In this document: positions 49,804 through 57,590 of the stretch, piece after piece
Layout of the letters: each line of letters starts with the position of its first letter
How positions within the stretch are numbered: the stretch's first letter is position 1
Assembly (NCBI GenBank): GCA_045637775.1
Contig: JAZUAC010000037.1
Coordinates: 1 to 64,000, forward strand
Source of the DNA: UMGS172 sp045637775
GTDB taxonomy: Bacteria; Bacillota; Clostridia; Oscillospirales; Acutalibacteraceae
Direction of reading: 5' to 3'
DNA: 64,000 bases
Made by a program: the position numbers and the translations under genes
The notes under the pieces: generated by a model
Told to the model about the DNA's origin: nothing
Seen by the model: only the letters and a program-made list of their open reading frames with translations
The model's database searches: none

Positions 49804-50898
49804 ATGGAAAAAAAGAAAAAAACCAAAGCAACCGAAGTCAATGATGTTGAAAACAACGAGAACCTCATTGAAGACAGCTATACCAAGCCGGATGACGGCG
49901 ACCGTAAGGACGATTTTTTGGATTTAGACGATATTCCTGAAAATCTTGAAAATCTTGAGCTGGAGCCTCCGCTTCTTGACCTCGATTTTGACGAGCCTAC
50001 TGATGACGACCTTAAAATGACCGAGCTTGAGGATGTTGAAAAGCTTGAGGAAACGGTTGCATCGATGGATACCGTTTCGCTGGATGACCCCGTTAAGGTT
50101 TACCTTAAAGAAATCGGTCGTGTTCCTCTGCTTTCACCCGATGAGGAAATTGAGCTTGCCAAAAAGATTGGCGACGGTGACGCTGCCGCTAAAAAGCGTT
50201 TGACCGAGGCTAACCTTCGTCTTGTTGTCAGCATCGCCAAGCGTTATGTCGGACGCGGTATGCACTTCCTTGACCTTATTCAGGAGGGTAACGTAGGTCT
50301 TATCAAGGCGGTTGAAAAGTTTGACCACACCAAGGGCTTCAAGTTCTCTACCTATGCAACATGGTGGATTCGTCAGGCTATCACACGTGCAATTGCCGAT
50401 CAGGCAAGAACCATCCGTATTCCCGTTCACATGGTTGAGACCATCAACCGTTTGAAGAAGATTCAGACCCAGCTTCTCCATGAAAATGGACATGAGCCCA
50501 GCGAAGAGCTTATTGCTGAGAAGATGGAACTTTCGGTTGAAAGAGTCAGAGAAATTATGCGCGTTGCTCAGGAGCCCGTTTCTATGGAAACGCCTATCGG
50601 TCCCGAGGAAGATAGCCGCTTGATGGACTTCATCCGCGACGAGGATGCTTTGGCTCCCGATGATGCAGCTTTGAAGACCATCACCAATGAGGATATCGAT
50701 TCGGTTCTTAAGACTCTTACTCCGCGCGAGGAGGCTGTTATCCGCTTGCGTTTTGGTCTTAAAGACGGTCGTTGCCACACCCTTGAAGAGGTTGGTACCG
50801 AGTTCCAGGTTACCCGTGAGCGTATCCGTCAGATTGAGGCAAAGGCTTTGAGAAAACTTCGCCATCCCGTAAGAAGCAACAAGTTCAAGGATAGATAA
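49804..50898 (+). CDS. rpoD: RNA polymerase primary sigma factor
   Basis: A 364-residue sigma-A. An acidic N-terminal region (1-90) precedes region 1.2 (DDPVKVYLKEIGRVPLLSPD), region 2 (RYVGRGMHFLDLIQEGNVGL, FSTYATWWIRQAITRAIADQ), region 3 and region 4 (TPREEAVIRLRFGL, TLEEVGTEFQVTRERIRQIE). The promoters listed in this window fit the consensus such a factor reads. ATG 49804 follows AGGGGA. Confidence 0.98.
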   Translation: MEKKKKTKATEVNDVENNENLIEDSYTKPDDGDRKDDFLDLDDIPENLENLELEPPLLDLDFDEPTDDDLKMTELEDVEKLEETVASMDTVSLDDPVKVYLKEIGRVPLLSPDEEIELAKKIGDGDAAAKKRLTEANLRLVVSIAKRYVGRGMHFLDLIQEGNVGLIKAVEKFDHTKGFKFSTYATWWIRQAITRAIADQARTIRIPVHMVETINRLKKIQTQLLHENGHEPSEELIAEKMELSVERVREIMRVAQEPVSMETPIGPEEDSRLMDFIRDEDALAPDDAALKTITNEDIDSVLKTLTPREEAVIRLRFGLKDGRCHTLEEVGTEFQVTRERIRQIEAKALRKLRHPVRSNKFKDR

Positions 50899-50913
50899 TC
50901 GGAGAAAATTCCA

Positions 50914-51162
50914 ATGAAATACACCTATAAAACACAAGGTACCTGCTCAAGCTCAATAGATATAGAGGTTGAAAACGGTATTGTTTCCTCTGTCAGATTC
51001 GTGGGAGGCTGCAACGGCAACCTTAAAGGTATTGCGGCTTTATGTGTCGGTATGAGGGTGGAGGATGTTATTGAAAGACTGCAGGGAATCCGTTGCGGAT
51101 TCAAGTCGACTTCATGTCCTGACCAATTGGCACGTGCTTTAAGCAAAATCGAAAAAGAGTGA
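50914..51162 (+). CDS. TSCPD-domain protein (TIGR03905-like)
   Basis: An 82-residue protein with YTYKTQGTCSSSIDIEVENG, VGGCNGNLKGIAALCVG and the TSCPD-type motif STSCPDQLARAL. The same domain is appended to some ribonucleotide reductases, where its cysteines bind metal; the stand-alone form has no assigned role. It starts 15 bases after rpoD with a CGGAG site and may be co-transcribed. Confidence 0.85.
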   Translation: MKYTYKTQGTCSSSIDIEVENGIVSSVRFVGGCNGNLKGIAALCVGMRVEDVIERLQGIRCGFKSTSCPDQLARALSKIEKE

Positions 51163-51196
51163 TTGTGTAGCTCTTTTTGAAAGTAAGGTGACAAAG

Positions 51197-51745
51197 ATGT
51201 TTGATGAAGATATAAAAATAGCATCAATCGGCAAAGAAAAAACCAAAAGAAACGAGCACGAAATCGTTTTGGATGAATACACTCGCGAGACTGCTAAGGG
51301 TAATACTGAAAAGGCTAAACTTTTGGGCAAAACCTTGGCGCAAGAGGTTGTGTCCCGTCTCGACAGCTTCCCTATGGACGAAAACGAGGAAAGCGATGAG
51401 GTTATGACGGTGCAAAGGGGTATTATGATGACCTTTTCCGCTGTTATTGCTATGGAGGAAAATATCCCGAGCGAGGTTGTTCATCAGGCGGCTGAAAACA
51501 GCTTTAATTCCGAGCTTGAGAAGATTTCACCCGATATTTATAAGGCGGTTGGTGATTCGGGTGCATTTTCGTTTTACTATCTTGCCTACCGTCGAGGAAC
51601 CGAGGTTGTACGTCGAATGGGTCAGACCTTTGCCATGCTTTGCTCTCATGACGGTGACCCGGTTTATCAGGAGCTTGGTGAGGCTATTTACTGCTGGTTC
51701 AAATCTTTTGCCGAGAAAAAGTGTAATGAGTCCGGCATAAACTAA
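51197..51745 (+). CDS. Hypothetical helical protein in the rpoD operon
   Basis: A 182-residue protein I do not recognise. It is mostly helical and charged, without signal peptide or membrane segment. Recurring stretches are HEIVLDEYTRETAKGNTEKA, VQRGIMMTFSAVIAMEENIP and YYLAYRRGTEVVRRMGQTFA. ATG 51197 is chosen over GTG 51188 because AAGGTG lies 7 bases upstream. Position between TSCPD and DUF1858 genes is the only functional hint. Confidence 0.72.
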   Translation: MFDEDIKIASIGKEKTKRNEHEIVLDEYTRETAKGNTEKAKLLGKTLAQEVVSRLDSFPMDENEESDEVMTVQRGIMMTFSAVIAMEENIPSEVVHQAAENSFNSELEKISPDIYKAVGDSGAFSFYYLAYRRGTEVVRRMGQTFAMLCSHDGDPVYQELGEAIYCWFKSFAEKKCNESGIN

Positions 51746-51802
51746 CAGGTTTTAAAACAATAATTATAAAAATAATAATTATAAATAATGGAGGAATTTA
51801 TT

Positions 51803-52003
51803 ATGAAAATCACAAAAGATATGCTTATCGGTGACGTTTTGGACATGGATAGAGGTACTGCACAGTTCTTCTTTGAAATAGGTATGCACTGCCTTGGTTG
51901 TCCTGCTTCCCGCGGTGAGTGCATTGAGGATGCCTGCAAGGTTCACGGCACCGACTGTGATGCTTTGCTTGCAAAGATCAACGCTTATTTGGAGAGCAAA
52001 TGA
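51803..52003 (+). CDS. DUF1858-domain redox protein
   Basis: A 66-residue protein of the DUF1858 type (hybrid-cluster-protein-associated redox disulfide family). Cysteines at 30, 33, 40, 45 and 52 include the MHCLGCPASRGEC motif, probably a redox disulfide or metal site. GGAGG lies 9 bases before the ATG. It overlaps trmK by 4 bases (ATGA). Confidence 0.88.
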   Translation: MKITKDMLIGDVLDMDRGTAQFFFEIGMHCLGCPASRGECIEDACKVHGTDCDALLAKINAYLESK

Positions 52004-52677
52004 GCGTTGATAACCGATTACAGAGAATAGCCGGAATGATAAGACATGGGGATAGGGTTGCCGACATCGGAACCGACCATGCCTATCTTCCGGTGTTTCT
52101 TATAAAGGAAGGAATCGCACCAAGTGCTTACGCCTGCGATGTCAGTGACGGGCCACTTGAAAACGCAAGAAAAACGGTTGAAAAGTCCGGCGTCAGTGGC
52201 ATCACTCTGCGCAAGGGAGACGGTTTGAACGCAGTAGCGCCCGATGAGGTTGATACTGTGGTAATAGCAGGTATGGGTGGCGACCTTATCGCCCGAATTT
52301 TGGAGTCGTCACCGTGGGTGAAGAATTCACGTTATGAACTGATTCTGCAACCTATGACTGCCGTTGAGGATTTAAGAGAATATCTTTGCCAAAACGGTTT
52401 TGAGGTTAAATTGGAAACGGCAGTTTCGGCTCATAAACGCACCTACACGGCTATGAAGGTCGTGTTTACGGGCATTGTGACCGAGTGCGACCCTTTGTTT
52501 TATTTTGTGGGTCGTCTGGGTGAAAATTTAGGCGAAGATGAGATTGTTTACATACAAAGAAAGTATAAAATTATTAAAAAATTAGCAGATGATATAAAGG
52601 ATGTTGAGTCGAAAAGAGAAACTTATTTAAAGCTCATTTCGGCGATCGAAAGCATCGAGAAACTCTTGAAGGACTAA
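52000..52677 (+). CDS. trmK: tRNA (adenine-N1)-methyltransferase, A22
   Basis: TrmK methylates A22 of bacterial tRNAs. The 225-residue protein shows VADIGTDHAYLPVFLIKEG (SAM motif I), ACDVSDGPLENARK, IAGMGGDLIARIL and ILQPMTAVEDLREYLCQNGF, then a C-terminal coiled-coil extension. Placement after rpoD is the usual Firmicutes arrangement. Confidence 0.93.
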   Translation: MSVDNRLQRIAGMIRHGDRVADIGTDHAYLPVFLIKEGIAPSAYACDVSDGPLENARKTVEKSGVSGITLRKGDGLNAVAPDEVDTVVIAGMGGDLIARILESSPWVKNSRYELILQPMTAVEDLREYLCQNGFEVKLETAVSAHKRTYTAMKVVFTGIVTECDPLFYFVGRLGENLGEDEIVYIQRKYKIIKKLADDIKDVESKRETYLKLISAIESIEKLLKD

Positions 52678-52678
52678 T

Positions 52679-54403
52679 ATGGGAATCGACGGAATATTTT
52701 TGCATCAACTGAAAAAAGAACTGAACGATGGGCTGCAAAATGCCCGAGTTGATAAAATACACCAACCCTCAAAACAGGAATTGGTGCTGTTGTTGCGTTC
52801 TGCTTCGGGTGCAAAGCGGTTGCTTATCAGCATCCGTCCGTCGGCACCTCGATTGAATTTCACCGAAAACACGTTTGAAAACCCGCAGGAACCGCCTATG
52901 TTCTGTATGCTTATGCGTAAATATCTTTCGGGTGCAAGATTTCAAGGTGTTGCCGATAACGGCTTTGAACGCGTTGTGACTCTCTTGTTCGAGGGTACCA
53001 ATGAAATGGGTGACCGTGTATCGTTAAGGCTTGTGACCGAGCTTATAGGCAAGCAGACCAACCTTGTTCTGGTTGGTGCTGACGGTAGGATTGTCGATTG
53101 CTTAAGAAGGTCTGACATCGAAGCAGGCGGAAGATTGGTTCAACCGGGTGCGTTGTATGTGTTGCCCGATAAACAGTCCAAGTTAAATTTGCTTGAAATA
53201 GCAGCTTCGGATGTTGTTTCGGCGGTCAAATCGTGCAGCGAACCTCTTGCCAAAGCATTGCTTAACACGGTTGACGGTTTTTCGCCGCTTATTGCCCGGG
53301 AGGTTGCCGTCCGAGCTGAAATTGACACCGACAAGATGTCAAACGAGCTTTCAAAGCATGAGGAAAAGCGTCTTGAGACAACGCTTCAAAGCTTTGTTGA
53401 TGAACTGAACACACCAAAACCTACCGTTTTGGTGGATTTAAAAGGTATACCGTTTGAATTTTCGTATACCGATATTTCGCAGTACGGCGGCTCTGCCCGA
53501 AAGGTTTGTTTTGAAGGTCTATCACAGCTTTTGGATTCGGTCTACACCGAGCGTGACCGAAAAGAACGCATAAGAGCTACGGCAAACGATCTGTTTAAGT
53601 TGGTTAACACGCTTTTGAATCGCACCGCCAAAAAGATTGCCATAAGGCAAAAGGAACAGGAAAAATGTGCCGACGGCGAAAAGTGGAGAATCTATGGTGA
53701 ACTGCTAAAAGCTAATCTCTACGCCGTAGAACGCGGTGTGCCGTTTGTTGACGTGCAGAATTATTACGACCCCGAATTGAAAACTGTGCGTATACCTTTG
53801 AATGTCACCATGACTCCCGCACAAAATGCTCAAAGGTATTTTAAAGAGTACAAAAAGTGCTGCAATGCACAAAGTCTTTTGGGTGAGTTGATTGAGGAAT
53901 CGCAAAATGAACTAAAATATATTGAAAGTGTTGCCGATGAATTAAGCCGTGCTACCACGGTTGCAGAGCTTAATGAAATTAAGGCCGAGTTGTCCATGGC
54001 GGGGTATGTAAGGCTCCGCGGCGACCGTAAAAAGCTTCAAAAGGCATCGTCTCCTCTTGAGTTTACTTCGCCCGACGGACTCAGGGTGCTTGTCGGTCGA
54101 AACAATCGACAAAACGATGAACTGACCTTGAGAACTGCTGATGACGGCGATATGTGGTTTCATACAAAGAATATTCCCGGCTCACATGTTATAGTTTTCT
54201 GCGACGGAAAAGAACTTTCTGACGAAACGGTGCTTTTTGCGGCCGAGCTTGCGGCACTTCACTCAAAGGCGGCAGGCTCATCCTCGGTACCTGTGGATTA
54301 CACAAGGGTCAAATATGTTAAAAAGCCTGCCGGTGCAAAGCCCGGAATGGTTATCTATAAAACCAATAAAACGGTGTATGTAACACCCAAAAGGGAAGAT
54401 TGA
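52679..54403 (+). CDS. rqcH: NFACT-family Rqc2 homologue (ribosome quality control)
   Basis: RqcH binds stalled 50S-peptidyl-tRNA complexes and adds C-terminal alanine tails; older annotation is fibronectin-binding FbpA. The 574-residue protein has NFACT-N (GIDGIFLHQLKKELNDGLQN, RVDKIHQPSKQELVL), helix-hairpin-helix and coiled-coil M regions, and NFACT-R (VLVGRNNRQNDELTLRTADD, DMWFHTKNIPGSHVIV). It begins two bases after trmK stops and is followed by the isomerase after one base. Confidence 0.95.
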   Translation: MGIDGIFLHQLKKELNDGLQNARVDKIHQPSKQELVLLLRSASGAKRLLISIRPSAPRLNFTENTFENPQEPPMFCMLMRKYLSGARFQGVADNGFERVVTLLFEGTNEMGDRVSLRLVTELIGKQTNLVLVGADGRIVDCLRRSDIEAGGRLVQPGALYVLPDKQSKLNLLEIAASDVVSAVKSCSEPLAKALLNTVDGFSPLIAREVAVRAEIDTDKMSNELSKHEEKRLETTLQSFVDELNTPKPTVLVDLKGIPFEFSYTDISQYGGSARKVCFEGLSQLLDSVYTERDRKERIRATANDLFKLVNTLLNRTAKKIAIRQKEQEKCADGEKWRIYGELLKANLYAVERGVPFVDVQNYYDPELKTVRIPLNVTMTPAQNAQRYFKEYKKCCNAQSLLGELIEESQNELKYIESVADELSRATTVAELNEIKAELSMAGYVRLRGDRKKLQKASSPLEFTSPDGLRVLVGRNNRQNDELTLRTADDGDMWFHTKNIPGSHVIVFCDGKELSDETVLFAAELAALHSKAAGSSSVPVDYTRVKYVKKPAGAKPGMVIYKTNKTVYVTPKRED

Positions 54404-54404
54404 T

Positions 54405-55190
54405 ATGAAATTAGGTATATCAAACGCAAGCCTTTATCCGTTAGAGACTGAACAGTCACTTAAATTACTGGGCGAAAACAGGGTTAAAGTGACCGAGATT
54501 TTTTTCAACAGTCCCTCCGAATTGCAACCATCATTTATTGATGAACTTAACCGTATCAGAAAACATTACGGTATTGAGATAGCATCGGTGCATCCTTGCG
54601 GTTCAATGGGTGAGCCTTACTTTTTGTTTTCGGGATATGAGAGAAGATATAGAGACTCTTTTGAATATTACAAAAGATATTATCATGCTTTGCAGGTTTT
54701 GGAAGGCAAAACAGTGGTGTTGCATGGCGACAGTCTGGTTGGACACATTACTATGGAGGAATATTGCGAGCGCCTTTTGGAAATGAACGAAGAGGCATCC
54801 AAATACGGTGTATGCATCTGCCATGAGAATGTCAACCGTTACCGCGGTGCAACGCCTGAAAATATCAAAGAGATTCGAAGGCTCACCGATGATAAGATAA
54901 AGTTTACATTGGATATAAAACAGACCGTTCGTGACGGTTGTGGTGTTGATGCAATGTATGAAGCCATGCGCGGGAATATAATCAATGTGCATATCAGCGA
55001 CCATAACAAGGACAATGACTGTATGCTCCCCGGCAAAGGCAAATATGATTTCAATTCACTTTTTAATAAACTTTCGGAAGACAGTTATGATGGTGCGTGC
55101 CTCATTGAGGTTTATCGAAACGCATATAATGAACCGTGTGAGTTGTTAGAAAATTATAACAAAGTAAAGAGATTGTATAAATTTGGTTGA
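54405..55190 (+). CDS. Xylose-isomerase-like TIM-barrel protein (sugar phosphate isomerase/epimerase family)
   Basis: A 261-residue AP-endonuclease-2 fold protein: VTEIFFNSPSELQPSFIDEL, IASVHPCGSMGEPYFLF, VVLHGDSLVGHITMEEYCER, ICHENVNRYRGA, FTLDIKQTVRDGCG and INVHISDHNKDND. His, Glu and Asp residues in these motifs form the metal site. It may be a sugar or inositol isomerase; the substrate is unknown. Its stop codon is inside the -35 box of the next gene's promoter. Confidence 0.85.
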   Translation: MKLGISNASLYPLETEQSLKLLGENRVKVTEIFFNSPSELQPSFIDELNRIRKHYGIEIASVHPCGSMGEPYFLFSGYERRYRDSFEYYKRYYHALQVLEGKTVVLHGDSLVGHITMEEYCERLLEMNEEASKYGVCICHENVNRYRGATPENIKEIRRLTDDKIKFTLDIKQTVRDGCGVDAMYEAMRGNIINVHISDHNKDNDCMLPGKGKYDFNSLFNKLSEDSYDGACLIEVYRNAYNEPCELLENYNKVKRLYKFG

Positions 55191-55214
55191 CATTTAATAA
55201 GTTTGTGATATAAT
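55187..55214 (+). promoter_or_regulatory. Promoter of the DUF6514 gene
   Basis: -35 TTGACA at 55187-55192, 16-bp spacer, -10 TATAAT at 55209-55214. The spacer contains GTTTGTGA (55201-55208), a third copy of the operator half-site. Confidence 0.88.
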
Positions 55215-55216
55215 TG

Positions 55217-55239
55217 GTTTGTGACAAAATATCACAAAC
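55217..55239. promoter_or_regulatory. Inverted-repeat operator at the transcription start
   Basis: GTTTGTGA (55217-55224) and TCACAAAC (55232-55239) form a perfect 8-bp inverted repeat with 7 bases between. The GTTTGTGA at 55201 is in direct orientation, 16 bp upstream. Confidence 0.72.
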
Positions 55240-55251
55240 GAGGTGTAACCA

Positions 55252-55497
55252 ATGCAAAACAAGACAAAACGTCACAATTCGGCATATTATAGAATGATCA
55301 AAACCACCGAGGTTATATCGGGAAGCGTTATTACAATGTATGGATTTGAGGCTTTTTCCGACGGTGGATTTGTTTCGATATCGGCATTATCAACCGACAA
55401 AAACAGAGTTTCAAAGCTGGTAGACAATCTTAACCAGTGTGAGATGGAACTGTCACAGCTACAAGGAATAATTGACAGATTCTTGCAAAATAAATGA
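55252..55497 (+). CDS. DUF6514-family small protein
   Basis: An 81-residue protein resembling the DUF6514 group: VISGSVITMYGFEAFSDGGF, VSISALSTDKNRVSKLVDNL, then MELSQLQGIIDRFL. The pattern is a small beta sheet and two helices, with no signal peptide or metal site. Function is unknown. It has a clear promoter and an operator over the start site, so it is independently regulated. GAGGTG lies 7 bases before the ATG. Confidence 0.75.
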   Translation: MQNKTKRHNSAYYRMIKTTEVISGSVITMYGFEAFSDGGFVSISALSTDKNRVSKLVDNLNQCEMELSQLQGIIDRFLQNK

Positions 55498-55504
55498 AAA
55501 AAAT

Positions 55505-55547
55505 GACCGCCTTCGGATAATTCCGAAAGCGGTCTGTTTGGTTTTTG
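55505..55547. terminator. Terminator between convergent genes
   Basis: GACCGCCTTCGGA pairs with TCCGAAAGCGGTC around TAAT (two mismatches), then TTTGGTTTTTG. It ends the DUF6514 transcript and lies just beyond the stop of the minus-strand transporter. Confidence 0.83.
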
Positions 55548-55554
55548 TGATAAA

Positions 55555-56949
55555 TTAAACGGTGATGATCTTGAATGCTTCAAGCACAGAGAATCCAAGA
55601 ATGAGAACAATGCAGATAGGTGCGATGTACTTGATAACAACAGTAAAGAGGCGCTTTGCTTTGAATTTGTTGCCACATTCTTCGGCTTCGGCGATGAGAG
55701 CCTTGGGCTTTAATACATAACCGATAAAGATACAGGTGATAAGTGCAACAATAGGCATCATAACACTGTTACTGATAAAATCAAAGAAATCGAGGAAGCC
55801 CATGCCGAGGATTTTGATACCGCTCAAAATACCGCCGTTTGAGAGTGCCGAAGGGATACCGAGTGCCAAGCAAATGGCAAGAACGATAACACAGCTTAAG
55901 GTTCGGCTCAATTTGAACTTATCCTTAACAATGGATACAACGGTTTCCATAAGAGAAATGGAAGATGTGAGTGCGGCAAAGAAAACAAGAATGAAGAAGA
56001 TAAGACCGATAATCGTACCGCCTGTCATTCCGTTGAATATCTTGGGAAGAGCTACGAACATAAGTCCGGGGCCCTTTGACATATCACCGCCTGCAGCAGC
56101 AACAGCAGGAACAATCATAAGACCGGCGAGGAAAGCAATGCCTGTGTCGAAAATTTCAATACTATGTACCGATGACTCAACGTTGACATCCTTTTTCATG
56201 TAAGAGCCGTAGGTTATCATAATACCCATAGCCAACGACATAGAGTAGAACAACTGACCCATTGCGGCAAGAACAGTTTTGGCGCTGAAGTGTTTAAAGT
56301 TGGGGATGAGATAATATTTAACACCCTCAATTGCACCGGGCTGGCAAAGCACATAAACAGTGACTCCTGTAACCATAACAACCAAAAGTGGCATCATAAT
56401 CTTGGAAACACGTTCAACGCCTTTTTCAACCCCTAAAAGAACTATTAAAGCAGTAAGACCGAAGAACAAAAGGAACCAACCTATAGGCTCAAGATTTTTT
56501 GCCGCAAAAGTATCAAAATATGAAATTGGCTTGCCAGAAAGATCAAATCCGTGATTGGCGGCCGCACTGCCTACATTACCAGTGGCAAATACAGCGATGA
56601 ATTTGGTGACCCAACCGCCGATTACACAATAGTAGGGAAGAATAATGACAGGGACGATGGCTGCAAGTATACCGACAAACGAAAAACGCTTGTCCAACTT
56701 TTTAAAAGCACCGATAGCACTGAGTCCAGTCTTACGTCCGATAAGAATTTCGGCCGACATCAAAGCAAATCCGAGTGTGAGAGCAAGTATCAGATAAACA
56801 AGCAGGAAGATACCGCCACCGTATTCAGCTGCCAAATAAGGGAAACGCCAAATGTTGCCCAAGCCAACGGCAGAACCAGCGGCAGCAAGAACAAATCCGA
56901 GTTTGCCTGTAAAATTACCTCTTTTTTCTAAAGTTTGGTTTTCGCTCAT
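55555..56949 (-). CDS. Neurotransmitter:sodium symporter (NSS/LeuT-type)
   Basis: A 464-residue transporter of about 11-12 helices that imports an amino acid or amine with sodium. The N-terminal signature GKLGFVLAAAGSAVGLGNIW, RFPYLAAEYGGGIF contains the sodium and substrate ligands of TM1; LGQLFYSMSLAMGIMITYGS is the TM6 region. The ATG is preceded by GAGGAG. It is the 11-12 TM bacterial subtype, often annotated as tryptophan or tyrosine transporter, but the substrate is unknown here. Confidence 0.94.
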   Translation of the reverse strand: MSENQTLEKRGNFTGKLGFVLAAAGSAVGLGNIWRFPYLAAEYGGGIFLLVYLILALTLGFALMSAEILIGRKTGLSAIGAFKKLDKRFSFVGILAAIVPVIILPYYCVIGGWVTKFIAVFATGNVGSAAANHGFDLSGKPISYFDTFAAKNLEPIGWFLLFFGLTALIVLLGVEKGVERVSKIMMPLLVVMVTGVTVYVLCQPGAIEGVKYYLIPNFKHFSAKTVLAAMGQLFYSMSLAMGIMITYGSYMKKDVNVESSVHSIEIFDTGIAFLAGLMIVPAVAAAGGDMSKGPGLMFVALPKIFNGMTGGTIIGLIFFILVFFAALTSSISLMETVVSIVKDKFKLSRTLSCVIVLAICLALGIPSALSNGGILSGIKILGMGFLDFFDFISNSVMMPIVALITCIFIGYVLKPKALIAEAEECGNKFKAKRLFTVVIKYIAPICIVLILGFSVLEAFKIITV

Positions 56950-57108
56950 AAAAACTCCTCAAAAACTTTCTATATAATATAGTTTTTAATATATATGACA
57001 TTATCACATAAAAGCATCGAAAATACAAGTACAAATTTGCCGTTTTACTACGAAACAGGTGGAAAAATAAGCATTCAAAAAAAATATTGTAAAAAATGAA
57101 AATAACAC

Positions 57109-57137
57109 TTGATTTTTTTATAAAGAGTTGGTATAAT
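57109..57137 (+). promoter_or_regulatory. Promoter of tRNA-Ser
   Basis: -35 TTGATT at 57109-57114, 17-bp spacer, -10 TATAAT at 57132-57137. Confidence 0.82.
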
Positions 57138-57152
57138 GCTTGGGTAGCCTAT

Positions 57153-57244
57153 GGAGAAATCGCGTAGTTGGTCGAGCGCGCACGATTGGAAATCGTGTAA
57201 CCGTTAAAAGCGGTTCGAGGGTTCGAATCCCTCTTTCTCCGCCA
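57153..57244 (+). tRNA. tRNA-Ser(GGA)
   Basis: Acceptor GGAGAAA pairs with TTTCTCC, the anticodon stem CACGATT/AATCGTG has loop anticodon GGA, the long variable arm CCGTTAAAAGCGG is present, and CCA is encoded at 57242-57244. Confidence 0.97.
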
Positions 57245-57284
57245 AAACAAAAAGCCACCCTCAATGGGTGGTTTTTTGTTTTTT
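57244..57284 (+). terminator. Terminator after tRNA-Ser
   Basis: AAAAAGCCACCC pairs with GGGTGGTTTTTT, then GTTTTTT. Confidence 0.9.
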
Positions 57285-57324
57285 GCGGAGAGCCTTGAGG
57301 GAGTCAAATCTTTCGTCGAAGCAG

Positions 57325-57408
57325 CCGAAAAGCCGCGACAGGCTTTTCGGACTGTGAAGTCGGCAGCACGGCAGTTTTGCCGTTAACGGCTCGGAGCCGT
57401 CGGCAAAA
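57325..57408. repeat. Palindrome-rich intergenic segment
   Basis: Two hairpins in the 57285-57558 gap: CCGAAAAGCC/GGCTTTTCGG (57325-57350) and nested TTTTGCCG/CGGCAAAA (57375-57408) around ACGGCTC/GAGCCGT. They look like decayed repeat elements; no gene is seen. A further weak hairpin (GCAGGG/CCCTGC) lies near 57501-57518. Confidence 0.55.
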
Positions 57409-57558
57409 TAACGAGCGCACCGTATCCTTTTAGCTAATCACTGCATAAGCCAAAATGACACATCAAAATATCGCCACCCCCTTGCAATAAATACGGCAGG
57501 GATAAATCTTTGCCCTGCTGAATCATAACCTTTTTGTTTTCTCTATTCTATTTGTCAT

Positions 57559-57590
57559 TTTGTAGGGGCGTATCACGATACGCCCGCGGT
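57559..57590. repeat. Palindromic repeat with GGGCGTATC arms
   Basis: GGGCGTATC (57566-57574) and GATACGCCC (57577-57585) with a GTAGG start and GCGG end. The type is common in gut Firmicutes. The reading frame of the polyvalent protein ends inside it, so its native C-terminus was probably lost here. Confidence 0.7.
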
